Assembly: GCA_039679375.1 (NCBI GenBank)
Contig: JBDKVA010000038.1
Location: 1-8,931, forward strand
Length of the DNA: 8,931 nucleotides
DNA from: JBDKVA01 sp039679375
GTDB lineage: Bacteria > Bacillota > Clostridia > Acetivibrionales > DTU013
Direction: 5' to 3'
In this document: piece by piece, positions 1-5,763 of the stretch
How the letters are laid out: every line of letters starts with the position of its first letter
Position numbering within the stretch: position 1 is the stretch's first letter
Notes under the pieces: generated by a model
Databases searched by the model: none
Told to the model about the DNA's origin: nothing
The model's input: only the letters and a program-made list of their open reading frames with translations
Position numbers and translations under genes: made by a program

Positions 1-1058
1 TGGACGGAAATACCGCCAACGATATGAGAGACCAAAGGACGCTTCTTGTGGACAAACTGTCTAAGATCATAAACATAGAAGCAAATGAGGTCGTATACGG
101 ATACCTTCCTGATGGAAGAGAAGACAAACATTTCGTTGTGACCATAAGCGGAAAGGCATTGGTGGATCATTACAGTATCAGTAAGCTGGCAGTCGAGCAA
201 AGGGATTCGGCCCATAAGGTAAATGATGAAGATATCAACAGCCTGTATCAGGTGAAATGGGCTGATGGCAACTCGCTCAATATCAAAGGCGGAGAGCTCC
301 GCGGCTATCTGGACGTCAGGGATGGAAACGAAGGCGAGGCCGGCGTAAACGGCATTGCCTCTCCGAATTATAAAGGCATACCCTTCTATCAGAAGAAGCT
401 TAATGAATTTGTCAGGGTCTTCGCGCGGGCTTTTAATGAAGGCTATATCGATACGGACGGGGACAGGCAGTTTGACGCAGCCGATTACAACGGAGCGGGC
501 CATGCCGACGGATACGGTTATAATACGGCTAATAACGGCGTAAGGTTCTTTACAATGAAAGGAACAGGCAATCTGCCTGTATCCAGTGATGAATTTCTTG
601 ATCTTGCAACCAACCCTGCACCCACTGCAAATCAAATCTATGACCGGTATGAATTGTTAACGGCAAAGAATTTTACTGTCAGCGAAGATATTGTAAACGA
701 CTATAATTTGATAGCAGCGTCAGGCGCGGCAGGAGAGGCCGGCAATATAGATACTTTGAACAGCATACTTGATTTACGGCATAATCCGGACATGTTTTCG
801 GAGGGAGCACCGGAGGACTTTATGAAATCGCTTGTCGCAACACTTGGTATAGACACGCAGCAGGCACAAAATTACCAGTCGAACCAGCAGGTCATCGTAA
901 CGCAGATCACCAACAGACGGCTTTCAGACTCAGGTGTGGCGATCGATGAGGAAATGACCAACCTGGTCAAATTCCAGCAGGCTTACAACGCTTCGGCTAA
1001 GATGATACAGACTATGGGAGAGATTTATGACACGCTCATTAACAAATTGTTTGTATGA
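1..1058 (+). CDS. flgK: Flagellar hook-associated protein 1 (HAP1), C-terminal part; 5' end outside the window
   Basis: FlgK forms the first layer of the hook-filament junction outside the cell. The frame is open from codon position 3 to the TGA at 1056-1058, giving about 351 visible residues. The first in-frame ATG (24) is internal: the residues before it run straight into the conserved family segment ending in MRDQRTLLVDKLS. Seen: a hypervariable middle containing the conserved FlgK-like stretch F-x-R-A-F-N-E-G-Y followed later by GVRFF, then the terminal D0 helix with SGVAIDEEMTNLVKFQQAYN and a final DTLINKLFV, the classic C terminus shared by FlgK/FlgE-type axial proteins. An Asp-rich loop at 450-485 is discussed in the findings. 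flgL follows after 35 bases, so the two are almost certainly co-transcribed from a promoter left of the window. Identity is secure; only the N-terminal portion is missing. Confidence 0.96.
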   Translation, partial: DGNTANDMRDQRTLLVDKLSKIINIEANEVVYGYLPDGREDKHFVVTISGKALVDHYSISKLAVEQRDSAHKVNDEDINSLYQVKWADGNSLNIKGGELRGYLDVRDGNEGEAGVNGIASPNYKGIPFYQKKLNEFVRVFARAFNEGYIDTDGDRQFDAADYNGAGHADGYGYNTANNGVRFFTMKGTGNLPVSSDEFLDLATNPAPTANQIYDRYELLTAKNFTVSEDIVNDYNLIAASGAAGEAGNIDTLNSILDLRHNPDMFSEGAPEDFMKSLVATLGIDTQQAQNYQSNQQVIVTQITNRRLSDSGVAIDEEMTNLVKFQQAYNASAKMIQTMGEIYDTLINKLFV

Positions 1059-1093
1059 TGTAAAGCTTAATACCGGAATGGAGGGGGCATAAA

Positions 1094-2014
1094 ATGAGAA
1101 TAACCAATAACATGCTGATCAACAATATGGTCAATTATATCGGTAATAACCTGACCAGGATGAACAAATACCAGAGCCAGCTGGCTACCGGCAAAAAGAT
1201 CCAGGTGCCGTCCGATGATCCGGTCGTAGCTGCACGTGCGCTGAAGCTTCGCACGGATGTGGCTGAGATCGACCAGTATAAGAAGAACGTGAAGGATGCT
1301 CAGTCCTGGCTCGATATGACGGAGGACGCCCTCGCGAATATAGGGGATGTGCTGCAGCGCACAAGGGAGCTGACCGTTCAGGGGGCAAACGGCACAACTA
1401 CAGCCGAGGATACGCAGAAAATCAATGAAGAGGTCAAGCAGCTCAGAAACCAATTGATACAGTTGGGAAATTCCACTTATGCAGGCAGATACATATTCTC
1501 AGGGTACAAAACGGACAAAAAGCTGCTGGATGAAACCACAGGCCAGTTTGCAATCAGTGTTACAACAGCGGTAGAAAATATCAGGTACGAGATCGGCATT
1601 GGCGATGACATCAATATCAATGTAGCCGGAGGCGATCTTTTCAATAATGGCGGGGATGCAAATTCTGCGAGCGGCACGCCCGGCAAGCTGGTGGATGATT
1701 TTGACCGGCTGGTCACCGCGCTTAACGCCGGCGACCATGATGCAGTCGGCGATATGCTTGGCGATCTTGACGACGATATCAACAATGTGCTGCGCATCCG
1801 GGCCGACGTCGGCGCCAGGACAAACAGGCTAGAACTGACCGCCAACAGGCTGGACAACGATACGACAAACTTTACAAAGCTGATGAGTGAAAATGAAGAT
1901 GTGGATATGGCGGAGACGATCATAAACCTGCAGAATGAGGAGAACGTCTACAGGGCGTCGCTTGCAGGAGGCGCAAAGATCATACAGCCGTCGCTGGTGG
2001 ATTTCCTGACATAA
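1094..2014 (+). CDS. flgL: Flagellar hook-associated protein 3 (HAP3)
   Basis: FlgL forms the second junction layer between hook and filament. The 306-residue protein has a flagellin-like N-terminal D0/D1 coiled-coil region (about residues 1-145, beginning MRITNNMLINNMVNY, with QLATGKKIQVPSDDP at about 30-44 and RTRELTVQGANG near 94-105). A short variable domain spans about 150-215. The C-terminal helix (about 220-306) carries ENEDVDMAETIINLQNEEN and ends KIIQPSLVDFLT, all typical of FlgL. The length is normal for the family (about 300). The start is fixed by a strong GGAGGGG box just upstream (about 1080-1087). It lies 35 bases after flgK and 13 bases before the next gene, consistent with a tight operon. 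A long minus-strand open frame across it is a shadow. Confidence 0.97.
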   Translation: MRITNNMLINNMVNYIGNNLTRMNKYQSQLATGKKIQVPSDDPVVAARALKLRTDVAEIDQYKKNVKDAQSWLDMTEDALANIGDVLQRTRELTVQGANGTTTAEDTQKINEEVKQLRNQLIQLGNSTYAGRYIFSGYKTDKKLLDETTGQFAISVTTAVENIRYEIGIGDDININVAGGDLFNNGGDANSASGTPGKLVDDFDRLVTALNAGDHDAVGDMLGDLDDDINNVLRIRADVGARTNRLELTANRLDNDTTNFTKLMSENEDVDMAETIINLQNEENVYRASLAGGAKIIQPSLVDFLT

Positions 2015-2027
2015 GCGGTGATTTATT

Positions 2028-2600
2028 ATGGGACTAAGCATTAGCACAACCGACATACAGCTTGGAATAGAACATACGCCCTGCTCCTTAAGGATCGAAA
2101 AGCAAAATGCAAGGCTTGAACTGCATCAGGAGCATGCGAAGGTGAGTATTTCCACTGAAAAGCCAAGGGTACTCATTGATCAGTACCAGTGCTTTGCTGA
2201 GGCAGGCCGGATGAATAATTCCGACCTGGCCAAAGAAACCTCACAAAGGGCGTATAACCAGGTCATGAAATTTATCGGACAGACTGCCCGTGATGGATAT
2301 GCGCTTGCCGCAATTGAACGGGGCGGTAATCCGATTGCTGATATTGCGGTCAGAAAAGCTTACCCGCAGAAGGAATTCAATATTGCATTAATTCCGCGGT
2401 CCAGGCCCGAAATAGAGGTGGTCGGCAGTGTTAACACCAGTTGGGGTACAAATGGAGAAGGTGCAAATAACGGCGTCAGGGGCAACTACATTCCGGGATT
2501 TGCAAACAGTGATTTTACACCGGCAAAGGTGAATATTTATGTAAAGCAGTATCCGTCAATAGATATAAAATATGAACCTGGCGTGGACGTATCCGTATAA
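2028..2600 (+). CDS. DUF6470 family protein, YviE-like, of the flagellar cluster
   Basis: A 190-residue protein of unknown biochemical function that matches, in position and style, Bacillus YviE (DUF6470), which lies between flgL and fliW. Seen: an N-terminal region of alternating short beta segments (about 1-50, including LRIEKQNARLEL and VSISTEKPRVLIDQ), a helical stretch (about 60-100) with AKETSQRAYNQVMKFIGQTA and the family-like phrase AAIERGGNPIADIA, and a beta-rich tail ending IDIKYEPGVDVSV. There is no signal peptide or membrane segment, so it is probably cytoplasmic. The start at 2028 follows the flgL stop by 13 bases and has only a weak GGTG box (2017-2020), suggesting translational coupling to flgL. 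Family assignment is by recall of the motif pattern and gene order; a role in flagellar assembly or regulation is inferred from context alone. Confidence 0.85.
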   Translation: MGLSISTTDIQLGIEHTPCSLRIEKQNARLELHQEHAKVSISTEKPRVLIDQYQCFAEAGRMNNSDLAKETSQRAYNQVMKFIGQTARDGYALAAIERGGNPIADIAVRKAYPQKEFNIALIPRSRPEIEVVGSVNTSWGTNGEGANNGVRGNYIPGFANSDFTPAKVNIYVKQYPSIDIKYEPGVDVSV

Positions 2601-2648
2601 GAAATCAAGGCAGCAGAAAGAAAATTAATAAAGTGGTAAACACCTTAT

Positions 2649-2654
2649 GGAGGA
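2649..2654 (+). promoter_or_regulatory. Ribosome binding site that sets the fliW start
   Basis: GGAGGA lies 7 bases before ATG 2662 and 4 before ATG 2659. The in-frame ATG at 2647 sits inside this box and cannot use it, so the longest open frame overstates fliW by four or five residues. Confidence 0.8.
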
Positions 2655-2661
2655 ATGTATG

Positions 2662-3159
2662 ATGTTATTAAAAACGAAGCATTTTGGAGCAATTGAGATC
2701 GATGAAAAGAACGTATTAAAATTTGATAATGGCTTGCCGGGCTTTGAGCCGTACAAGAAATATATACTGCTTGGAGATGAGGATGAAGCATCTCCTTTCA
2801 GGTGGCTGCAGTGTGTGGACCGTCCGGAGGTTGCCTTTGCTATTGCCGATCCGTTTCCGATCGTAAGAGATTATGATTTCGAGCTTGATGATGAGAGCGC
2901 CAAAAGGCTTGGTATAGAGAAGGGTGAAGATGTTGCGGTTTATGTTATCGTCGTGGTGCCTGAGGATTATAAAAAGATGAGCATGAATCTCAAAGCGCCA
3001 TTGATCGTCAACAGCAGGAATAAGAAGGGCGCGCAAATAATCCTTGACACTGACAAGTACACTGTGAGACACTATATATTGGATGAACTCCGCAGACAGG
3101 AGGTTAGCGCCGATGCTTGTGCTGACGAGGAAAAAGGATCAGGCCATTGTAATAAATGA
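2662..3159 (+). CDS. fliW: Flagellar assembly factor FliW (CsrA antagonist, flagellin-binding)
   Basis: FliW is a small cytoplasmic beta-barrel protein that binds either free flagellin or CsrA. When flagellin is exported, released FliW inhibits CsrA and hag translation resumes. Seen from the chosen start (165 residues): KTKHFGAIEI at 4-13, FDNGLPGFE at about 21-29, a W-L-Q...FAIADPFP stretch, and the family signature LKAPLIVN followed by GAQIILD and VRH near the C terminus. An ATG at 2647 also opens the frame, but it overlaps the Shine-Dalgarno GGAGGA (2649-2654). ATG 2662 lies 7 bases after that box and gives the usual FliW N terminus; ATG 2659 is a close alternative. About 27 residues follow the conserved VRH, so the protein is longer than the roughly 145-150 typical of the family; this tail is encoded where csrA overlaps. 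Confidence 0.95.
   Translation: MLLKTKHFGAIEIDEKNVLKFDNGLPGFEPYKKYILLGDEDEASPFRWLQCVDRPEVAFAIADPFPIVRDYDFELDDESAKRLGIEKGEDVAVYVIVVVPEDYKKMSMNLKAPLIVNSRNKKGAQIILDTDKYTVRHYILDELRRQEVSADACADEEKGSGHCNK
3098..3103 (+). promoter_or_regulatory. Ribosome binding site of csrA inside the fliW coding region
   Basis: AGGAGG lies 9 bases before ATG 3113 and falls within the last 20 codons of fliW. It decides the csrA start against the in-frame ATG at 3083. The preceding ACA gives ACAGGA, loosely like a CsrA site, so autoregulation is conceivable but unproven. Confidence 0.75.
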
Positions 3160-3340
3160 TGATATAGAGATCACTGTGCTGGACATACAGGGCGATCAGG
3201 TGCGGATAGGCATCAGTGCGCCGAGAAGCGTCTCGATCCACAGGAAGGAAGTCTACCTTGAAATACAGCAGGAGAATAAAAAAGCCTCCGAGGTAGGAAA
3301 TGTATCTCTAGAGGAATTATTGAAAAACAGCTTGAAGTAA
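3113..3340 (+). CDS. csrA: Carbon storage regulator / translational regulator CsrA
   Basis: CsrA is a dimeric RNA-binding protein that recognises GGA in hairpin loops and represses translation; in Bacillus its main target is hag. The 75-residue protein starts MLVLTRKKDQAIVIN, contains GDQVRIGISAPRSVSIHRKE (27-46) with the RNA-contacting region at residues 2-8 and Arg44, and ends in a C-terminal helix and tail (about 48-75). The length is typical of Gram-positive CsrA. The frame extends upstream to an ATG at 3083, but ATG 3113 is the universal CsrA start and has AGGAGG (3098-3103) 9 bases before it. The gene begins 47 bases before the fliW stop, in another frame, so the two are probably translationally coupled. 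It is followed immediately by an intrinsic terminator. Confidence 0.97.
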   Translation: MLVLTRKKDQAIVINDDIEITVLDIQGDQVRIGISAPRSVSIHRKEVYLEIQQENKKASEVGNVSLEELLKNSLK

Positions 3341-3367
3341 AAATCCGAAAAGTTTTCGGATTTTTTT
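3341..3367 (+). terminator. Intrinsic terminator after csrA
   Basis: AAATCCGAAAA (3341-3351) and TTTTCGGATTT (3353-3363) form a perfect inverted repeat around G3352, which folds as a stem of about 9 bp with a small loop. A run of seven T (3361-3367) and further T-rich sequence follow. It begins directly after the csrA stop and separates the flgK-csrA operon from hag. An A-tract on its upstream side means it might also work on the minus strand. Confidence 0.9.
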
Positions 3368-3377
3368 ATTTTTCCTA

Positions 3378-3404
3378 TTAAGTAAATCAGCAAATGTACG
3401 ATAT
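3378..3404 (+). promoter_or_regulatory. Candidate sigma-D (sigma-28) promoter for hag
   Basis: TTAA (3378-3381), a 15-base spacer and TACGATAT (3397-3404) resemble the flagellar sigma consensus TAAA-N15-GCCGATAT, with one mismatch in the -35 and two in the -10. A start near 3411 would give a leader of about 115 bases that contains the complete CsrA hairpin. The match is weaker than the flaG promoter; no better one is visible between the csrA terminator and hag. Confidence 0.45.
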
Positions 3405-3481
3405 ATATAATGAGAGTTAAACAGAGTGTTTCTTTCAAACCGGCCGGATGATTGAAATACTTTATTTATCTTAAATAATAA

Positions 3482-3501
3482 TAGGGGGCAAGGATGCCCT
3501 A
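3482..3501 (+). promoter_or_regulatory. Hairpin in the hag leader presenting a CsrA site (candidate BS1)
   Basis: GGGGC (3485-3489) pairs with GCCCT (3496-3500, one G-U pair) and presents AAGGAT in the loop. An alternative register pairs TAGGG (3482-3486) with CCCTA (3497-3501). The run CAAGGATG (3489-3496) matches the core CARGGAUG of the known CsrA selection consensus exactly. A GGA in the loop of a short stem upstream of the Shine-Dalgarno sequence is the arrangement known for Bacillus hag. Confidence 0.72.
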
Positions 3502-3510
3502 CTAAAAAAA

Positions 3511-3519
3511 CATGGAGGT
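3511..3519 (+). promoter_or_regulatory. hag ribosome binding site overlapping a second candidate CsrA site (BS2)
   Basis: CATGGAGGT contains the Shine-Dalgarno GGAGG (3514-3518), 7 bases before ATG 3526. Its GGA (3514-3516) lies 22 bases after the GGA of the upstream hairpin, a distance that one CsrA dimer could bridge. Binding here would block ribosome entry directly. Confidence 0.65.
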
Positions 3520-3525
3520 AATATC

Positions 3526-5016
3526 ATGAGAATCAATCATAACATCGCTTCATTAAACACTTACAGGCAGCTATCAGGTAATCCCAGTGCTACGAGCAAA
3601 TCCCATGAAAAATTGTCTTCAGGTCTTCGCATCAACCGTGCAGGTGACGATGCAGCGGGCTTGGCAATATCCGAAAAAATGAGAGGCCAGATCAGAGGTT
3701 TGGATCAGGCGTCAAGCAATGCTCAGGACGGTATTTCGCTCATTCAGACAGCTGAAGGCGCTCTGGCTGAAACTCATAGCATCCTGCAAAGGATGAGAGA
3801 GCTTGCTGTACAATCATCAACCGACACTAATACAGCTGAAGATCGTGAGAAGATTCAGGCAGAAGTTGACCAACTGGCAAAAGAAATTACCCGTATTTCA
3901 AATACTACTGAATTTAACACCAAAAACCTTCTTGCAGGTGGTTTGACCAACAATGTATTCCATATAGGCGCAAATGCCGGACAGAATGTTTCAATTTCAA
4001 TTGAAGGCATGGATGCAAAAAGTCTGGGCGTTTCAAGAGATATTAACCAGGTAAACTCTTTTACAGCTACAAGCAGCACTCTTACCTCTGCTGCTATTGC
4101 AAATGAGGATTTAGGTTCGGGGCTTGTCGCTGCTACCTATACCGTTGAAGTAACTCATAATGCTGCCGCAGTAGCCTCAACAGGAAAAACAGTAACAGGT
4201 GCAGTAGCAGTAACAGGGCAAAATTATACAGGAGCTCGTAGTGAAACAGGCGTTATTTTCAGGGTAACTGCAATAGGTGTTCCTGCTACCGGTGATGTAA
4301 CTGCTGCTGAAGTTTCGACAGACGGTGGATTATCCTGGAGCGGCGCAACTGTTGATGCATCAGCAGCTGGCACATCTACTATTACTTATGGGGGTTCTAC
4401 CTTTACAATAGCCGATAACGGAGCTAATGCTGTAGGCAACACTGTTACAATGAACTTTAATGCAAGATATGACTCGATACAGTTGTCTCAGGGAGGAACG
4501 GACATCGGAGCAGCTGCAACAGTGTATTCAGATCAGGACTATGTTACAATTGGAGATGCAGCTACTGACAGAACGATTACAATCCGTTCGACAAGCTTAG
4601 GCGATTTGGTCACTGATGCTGCTGGAACTACAGTAACGGTGGCAACGCAAGCATCTACTGCTGCAGTAATTGGTACGGATGGATCTGTAACAGCAGCAGC
4701 CGACACAAAGGCCGGTATCAACGTTAAGACCCAATCGGCAGCTGATAAAGCAATTACCACAATTAATAATGCATTGGAGACTGTTTCAAGTGAACGTTCC
4801 AAACTTGGTGCTATGCAGAACCGTTTGGAACACACCATAGCAAACCTCGGTACATCTTCCGAGAACCTGACGGCATCTGAAAGCCGTGTACGTGATGTTG
4901 ATATGGCCAAGGAAATGATGGCATACACAAAGAACAACATCCTCACTCAGGCAGCTACCGCAATGCTGGCTCAGGCAAATCAGCAGCCGCAGGGCGTTCT
5001 GCAGCTGTTACAGTAA
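3526..5016 (+). CDS. hag: Flagellin, filament subunit
   Basis: This is the filament protein, exported through the flagellar type III apparatus and polymerised under the FliD cap. The 496-residue protein has canonical N-terminal D0/D1 helices (about 1-140; MRINHNIASLNTYRQL, KLSSGLRINRAGDDAAGLAI at 29-48, LQRMRELAVQ at 87-96, a segment matching the TLR5-contact region of beta/gammaproteobacterial flagellins). The C-terminal D1/D0 region spans about 400-496, with RVRDVDMAKEMM and the end QANQQPQGVLQLLQ. Between them is a variable, Ala/Thr/Gly/Val-rich, beta-type insertion (about 165-400) holding an Asp-box-like STDGGLSW at 264-271. It is longer than the 270-300 residues of minimal Gram-positive flagellins because of this insertion. 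It is a monocistronic unit with its own leader and terminator. fliC is an equally valid name. Confidence 0.98.
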   Translation: MRINHNIASLNTYRQLSGNPSATSKSHEKLSSGLRINRAGDDAAGLAISEKMRGQIRGLDQASSNAQDGISLIQTAEGALAETHSILQRMRELAVQSSTDTNTAEDREKIQAEVDQLAKEITRISNTTEFNTKNLLAGGLTNNVFHIGANAGQNVSISIEGMDAKSLGVSRDINQVNSFTATSSTLTSAAIANEDLGSGLVAATYTVEVTHNAAAVASTGKTVTGAVAVTGQNYTGARSETGVIFRVTAIGVPATGDVTAAEVSTDGGLSWSGATVDASAAGTSTITYGGSTFTIADNGANAVGNTVTMNFNARYDSIQLSQGGTDIGAAATVYSDQDYVTIGDAATDRTITIRSTSLGDLVTDAAGTTVTVATQASTAAVIGTDGSVTAAADTKAGINVKTQSAADKAITTINNALETVSSERSKLGAMQNRLEHTIANLGTSSENLTASESRVRDVDMAKEMMAYTKNNILTQAATAMLAQANQQPQGVLQLLQ

Positions 5017-5038
5017 TTCATAAGATGCTAAGCGTGAA

Positions 5039-5070
5039 AGCCGGGGGATTGTTCCTCCGGCTCTTTCTTT
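5039..5070 (+). terminator. Intrinsic terminator after hag
   Basis: AGCCGGGGGA (5039-5048) pairs with TCCTCCGGCT (5053-5062) through one G-U pair around a TTGT loop, giving a very stable 10-bp stem. A T-rich but interrupted tail (CTTTCTTT) follows. It lies 22 bases after the flagellin stop. The minus-strand side would lie downstream of the small ORF at 5094-5264 but has only a short T run. Confidence 0.85.
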
Positions 5071-5093
5071 AGGTGCGCCTGACAAAATGCCTT

Positions 5094-5264
5094 TTAAGGA
5101 TTTTTTAGAGTCTTGTCATGCTCGCCAATATTTCTGAGGAAAATGCCATCTTCCGTATATTCCCATGTCATACGTATACTCATTGTAATGCTTGCTTCAA
5201 AAATACCATTCCGGCCCTGTATCTTTTTAGTCCTTAACGAAGAGTGCCGAGGATTTTGCAGCAT
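5094..5264 (-). CDS. Candidate small protein (up to 56 residues), unknown function
   Basis: On the minus strand an ORF runs from ATG (5262-5264) to TAA (5094-5096). Its C-terminal half looks like a real soluble protein: MTWEYTEDG followed by IFLRNIGEHDKTLKNP, with a balanced charge pattern and mixed third codon bases. Internal ATGs at 5181-5183 and 5169-5171 would give 29- or 25-residue products. No start has a convincing Shine-Dalgarno sequence, which is the main weakness. The frame is open from a TGA near the flaG start, so it could also be the remnant of a longer gene. It converges with hag and lies divergently beside the flaG promoter. I do not recognise a family with certainty; no function is proposed. 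Confidence 0.4.
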   Translation of the reverse strand: MLQNPRHSSLRTKKIQGRNGIFEASITMSIRMTWEYTEDGIFLRNIGEHDKTLKNP

Positions 5265-5275
5265 AAATATTTTTA

Positions 5276-5302
5276 TAAACTTTAGTCTGAATTTACCGAT
5301 AA
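5276..5302 (+). promoter_or_regulatory. Sigma-D (sigma-28) promoter of the flaG-fliD-fliS operon
   Basis: TAAA (5276-5279), a spacer of exactly 15 bases (5280-5294) and ACCGATAA (5295-5302) match the flagellar sigma consensus TAAA-N15-GCCGATAA at 11 of 12 positions. The predicted start near 5309 leaves a leader of about 28 bases before the flaG ATG. Placement right before a late-class operon fits dependence on the motility sigma factor. Confidence 0.82.
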
Positions 5303-5323
5303 TATATATAGGTGTTCATGGAT

Positions 5324-5330
5324 GGAGGTG
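5324..5330 (+). promoter_or_regulatory. Ribosome binding site that sets the flaG start, with CsrA-like motif
   Basis: GGAGGTG lies a few bases before ATG 5337 and rules out the in-frame ATG at 5322, which sits immediately before the box. The stretch CATGGATGGAGG (5317-5328) carries two GGA triplets; CATGGATG differs from the CsrA core CARGGAUG at one position. Confidence 0.7.
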
Positions 5331-5336
5331 TGTTTT

Positions 5337-5759
5337 ATGAAAATTGAGGGCACGGATGCCCAGCAAATTATTTTTACAAAGGCAAACAACGGGAATACTA
5401 CAGTAAATCAGGGGGCAAATCAGACAACCAGTCAGGCAGTCAATTCTGTTGAAAAGGCCGCTGATAAAAGTGAGGATTTCAACATCCGGAATCTTTCCCG
5501 GATGTCGGAGTTTGACAGAAACGATCTCCCTATTTCGGATAAAGTAGTTATCGAAGCTATCGAAAGAGCTAATGAAGCAATTTCCGTAGCGAACAAAAAG
5601 TTCGAATATTCGATTCATGAAAAAACAAATGAAATCATGGTGAAAGTTATTGATTCTAATACGAATAAAGTAATACGTGAGATACCGCCCGAGAAGATAT
5701 TGGACATGGTTGCCAAGATGTGGGAAATGGCCGGTATTTTAGTAGATGAAAGAAGGTAA
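5337..5759 (+). CDS. flaG: FlaG family flagellar protein
   Basis: FlaG (YvyC in Bacillus) is a small cytoplasmic protein encoded next to fliD and linked to filament length control; its mechanism is not settled. From ATG 5337 the protein is 140 residues. The N-terminal half (about 1-70) is Asn/Gln/Thr-rich and probably disordered. The C-terminal half is the conserved FlaG domain: FEYSIHEKTNEIMVKVID, then TNKVIREIPPEKILDMVAKM and the end AGILVDERR. The longest open frame starts at 5322, but that ATG abuts the Shine-Dalgarno box, so 5337 is preferred. It is the first gene of the operon, 28 bases after the predicted transcription start, and ends 4 bases before the fliD ATG. Confidence 0.93.
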   Translation: MKIEGTDAQQIIFTKANNGNTTVNQGANQTTSQAVNSVEKAADKSEDFNIRNLSRMSEFDRNDLPISDKVVIEAIERANEAISVANKKFEYSIHEKTNEIMVKVIDSNTNKVIREIPPEKILDMVAKMWEMAGILVDERR

Positions 5760-5763
5760 AATT

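Larger units (their letters stand above)
5017..5336. other. Intergenic region between hag and flaG
   Basis: This 320-base gap holds the hag terminator at its left end and the flaG sigma-D promoter and leader at its right end. The roughly 200 bases between carry no convincing plus-strand gene: an open frame starting at 5113 runs into the flaG start region, is hydrophobic and Cys-rich, and has no family look. The minus strand carries a 56-codon ORF with protein-like sequence (5094-5264), listed separately. An 8-base palindrome ATACGTAT (5170-5177) lies within that ORF and has no obvious meaning. Confidence 0.7.

Noticed and set aside
1067..1453. Long minus-strand open frame opposite flgL, and similar frames opposite hag and fliD (for example 6549-7031)
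   Set aside because: They lie antisense to strongly conserved flagellar genes, have no ribosome binding sites, and their composition follows from the codon bias of the real genes.
3452..3479. Sigma-A-like TTGAAA-N16-AATAAT upstream of hag
   Set aside because: AT-rich sequence makes such matches common, and a start from it would fall within the CsrA hairpin and destroy it. Kept only as an alternative.
4411..4418. Exact GCCGATAA, a perfect sigma-28 -10 element, inside hag
   Set aside because: There is no TAAA-like -35 at the N15 distance (the bases there are GGGT), and the position is mid-gene and in frame with sensible coding sequence.
5113..5340. Plus-strand 75-codon open frame in the hag-flaG gap
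   Set aside because: The start is a poor match to any ribosome binding site, the composition is hydrophobic and irregular, and it runs through the sigma-D promoter and the flaG ribosome binding site. The minus-strand ORF in the same place looks more protein-like.
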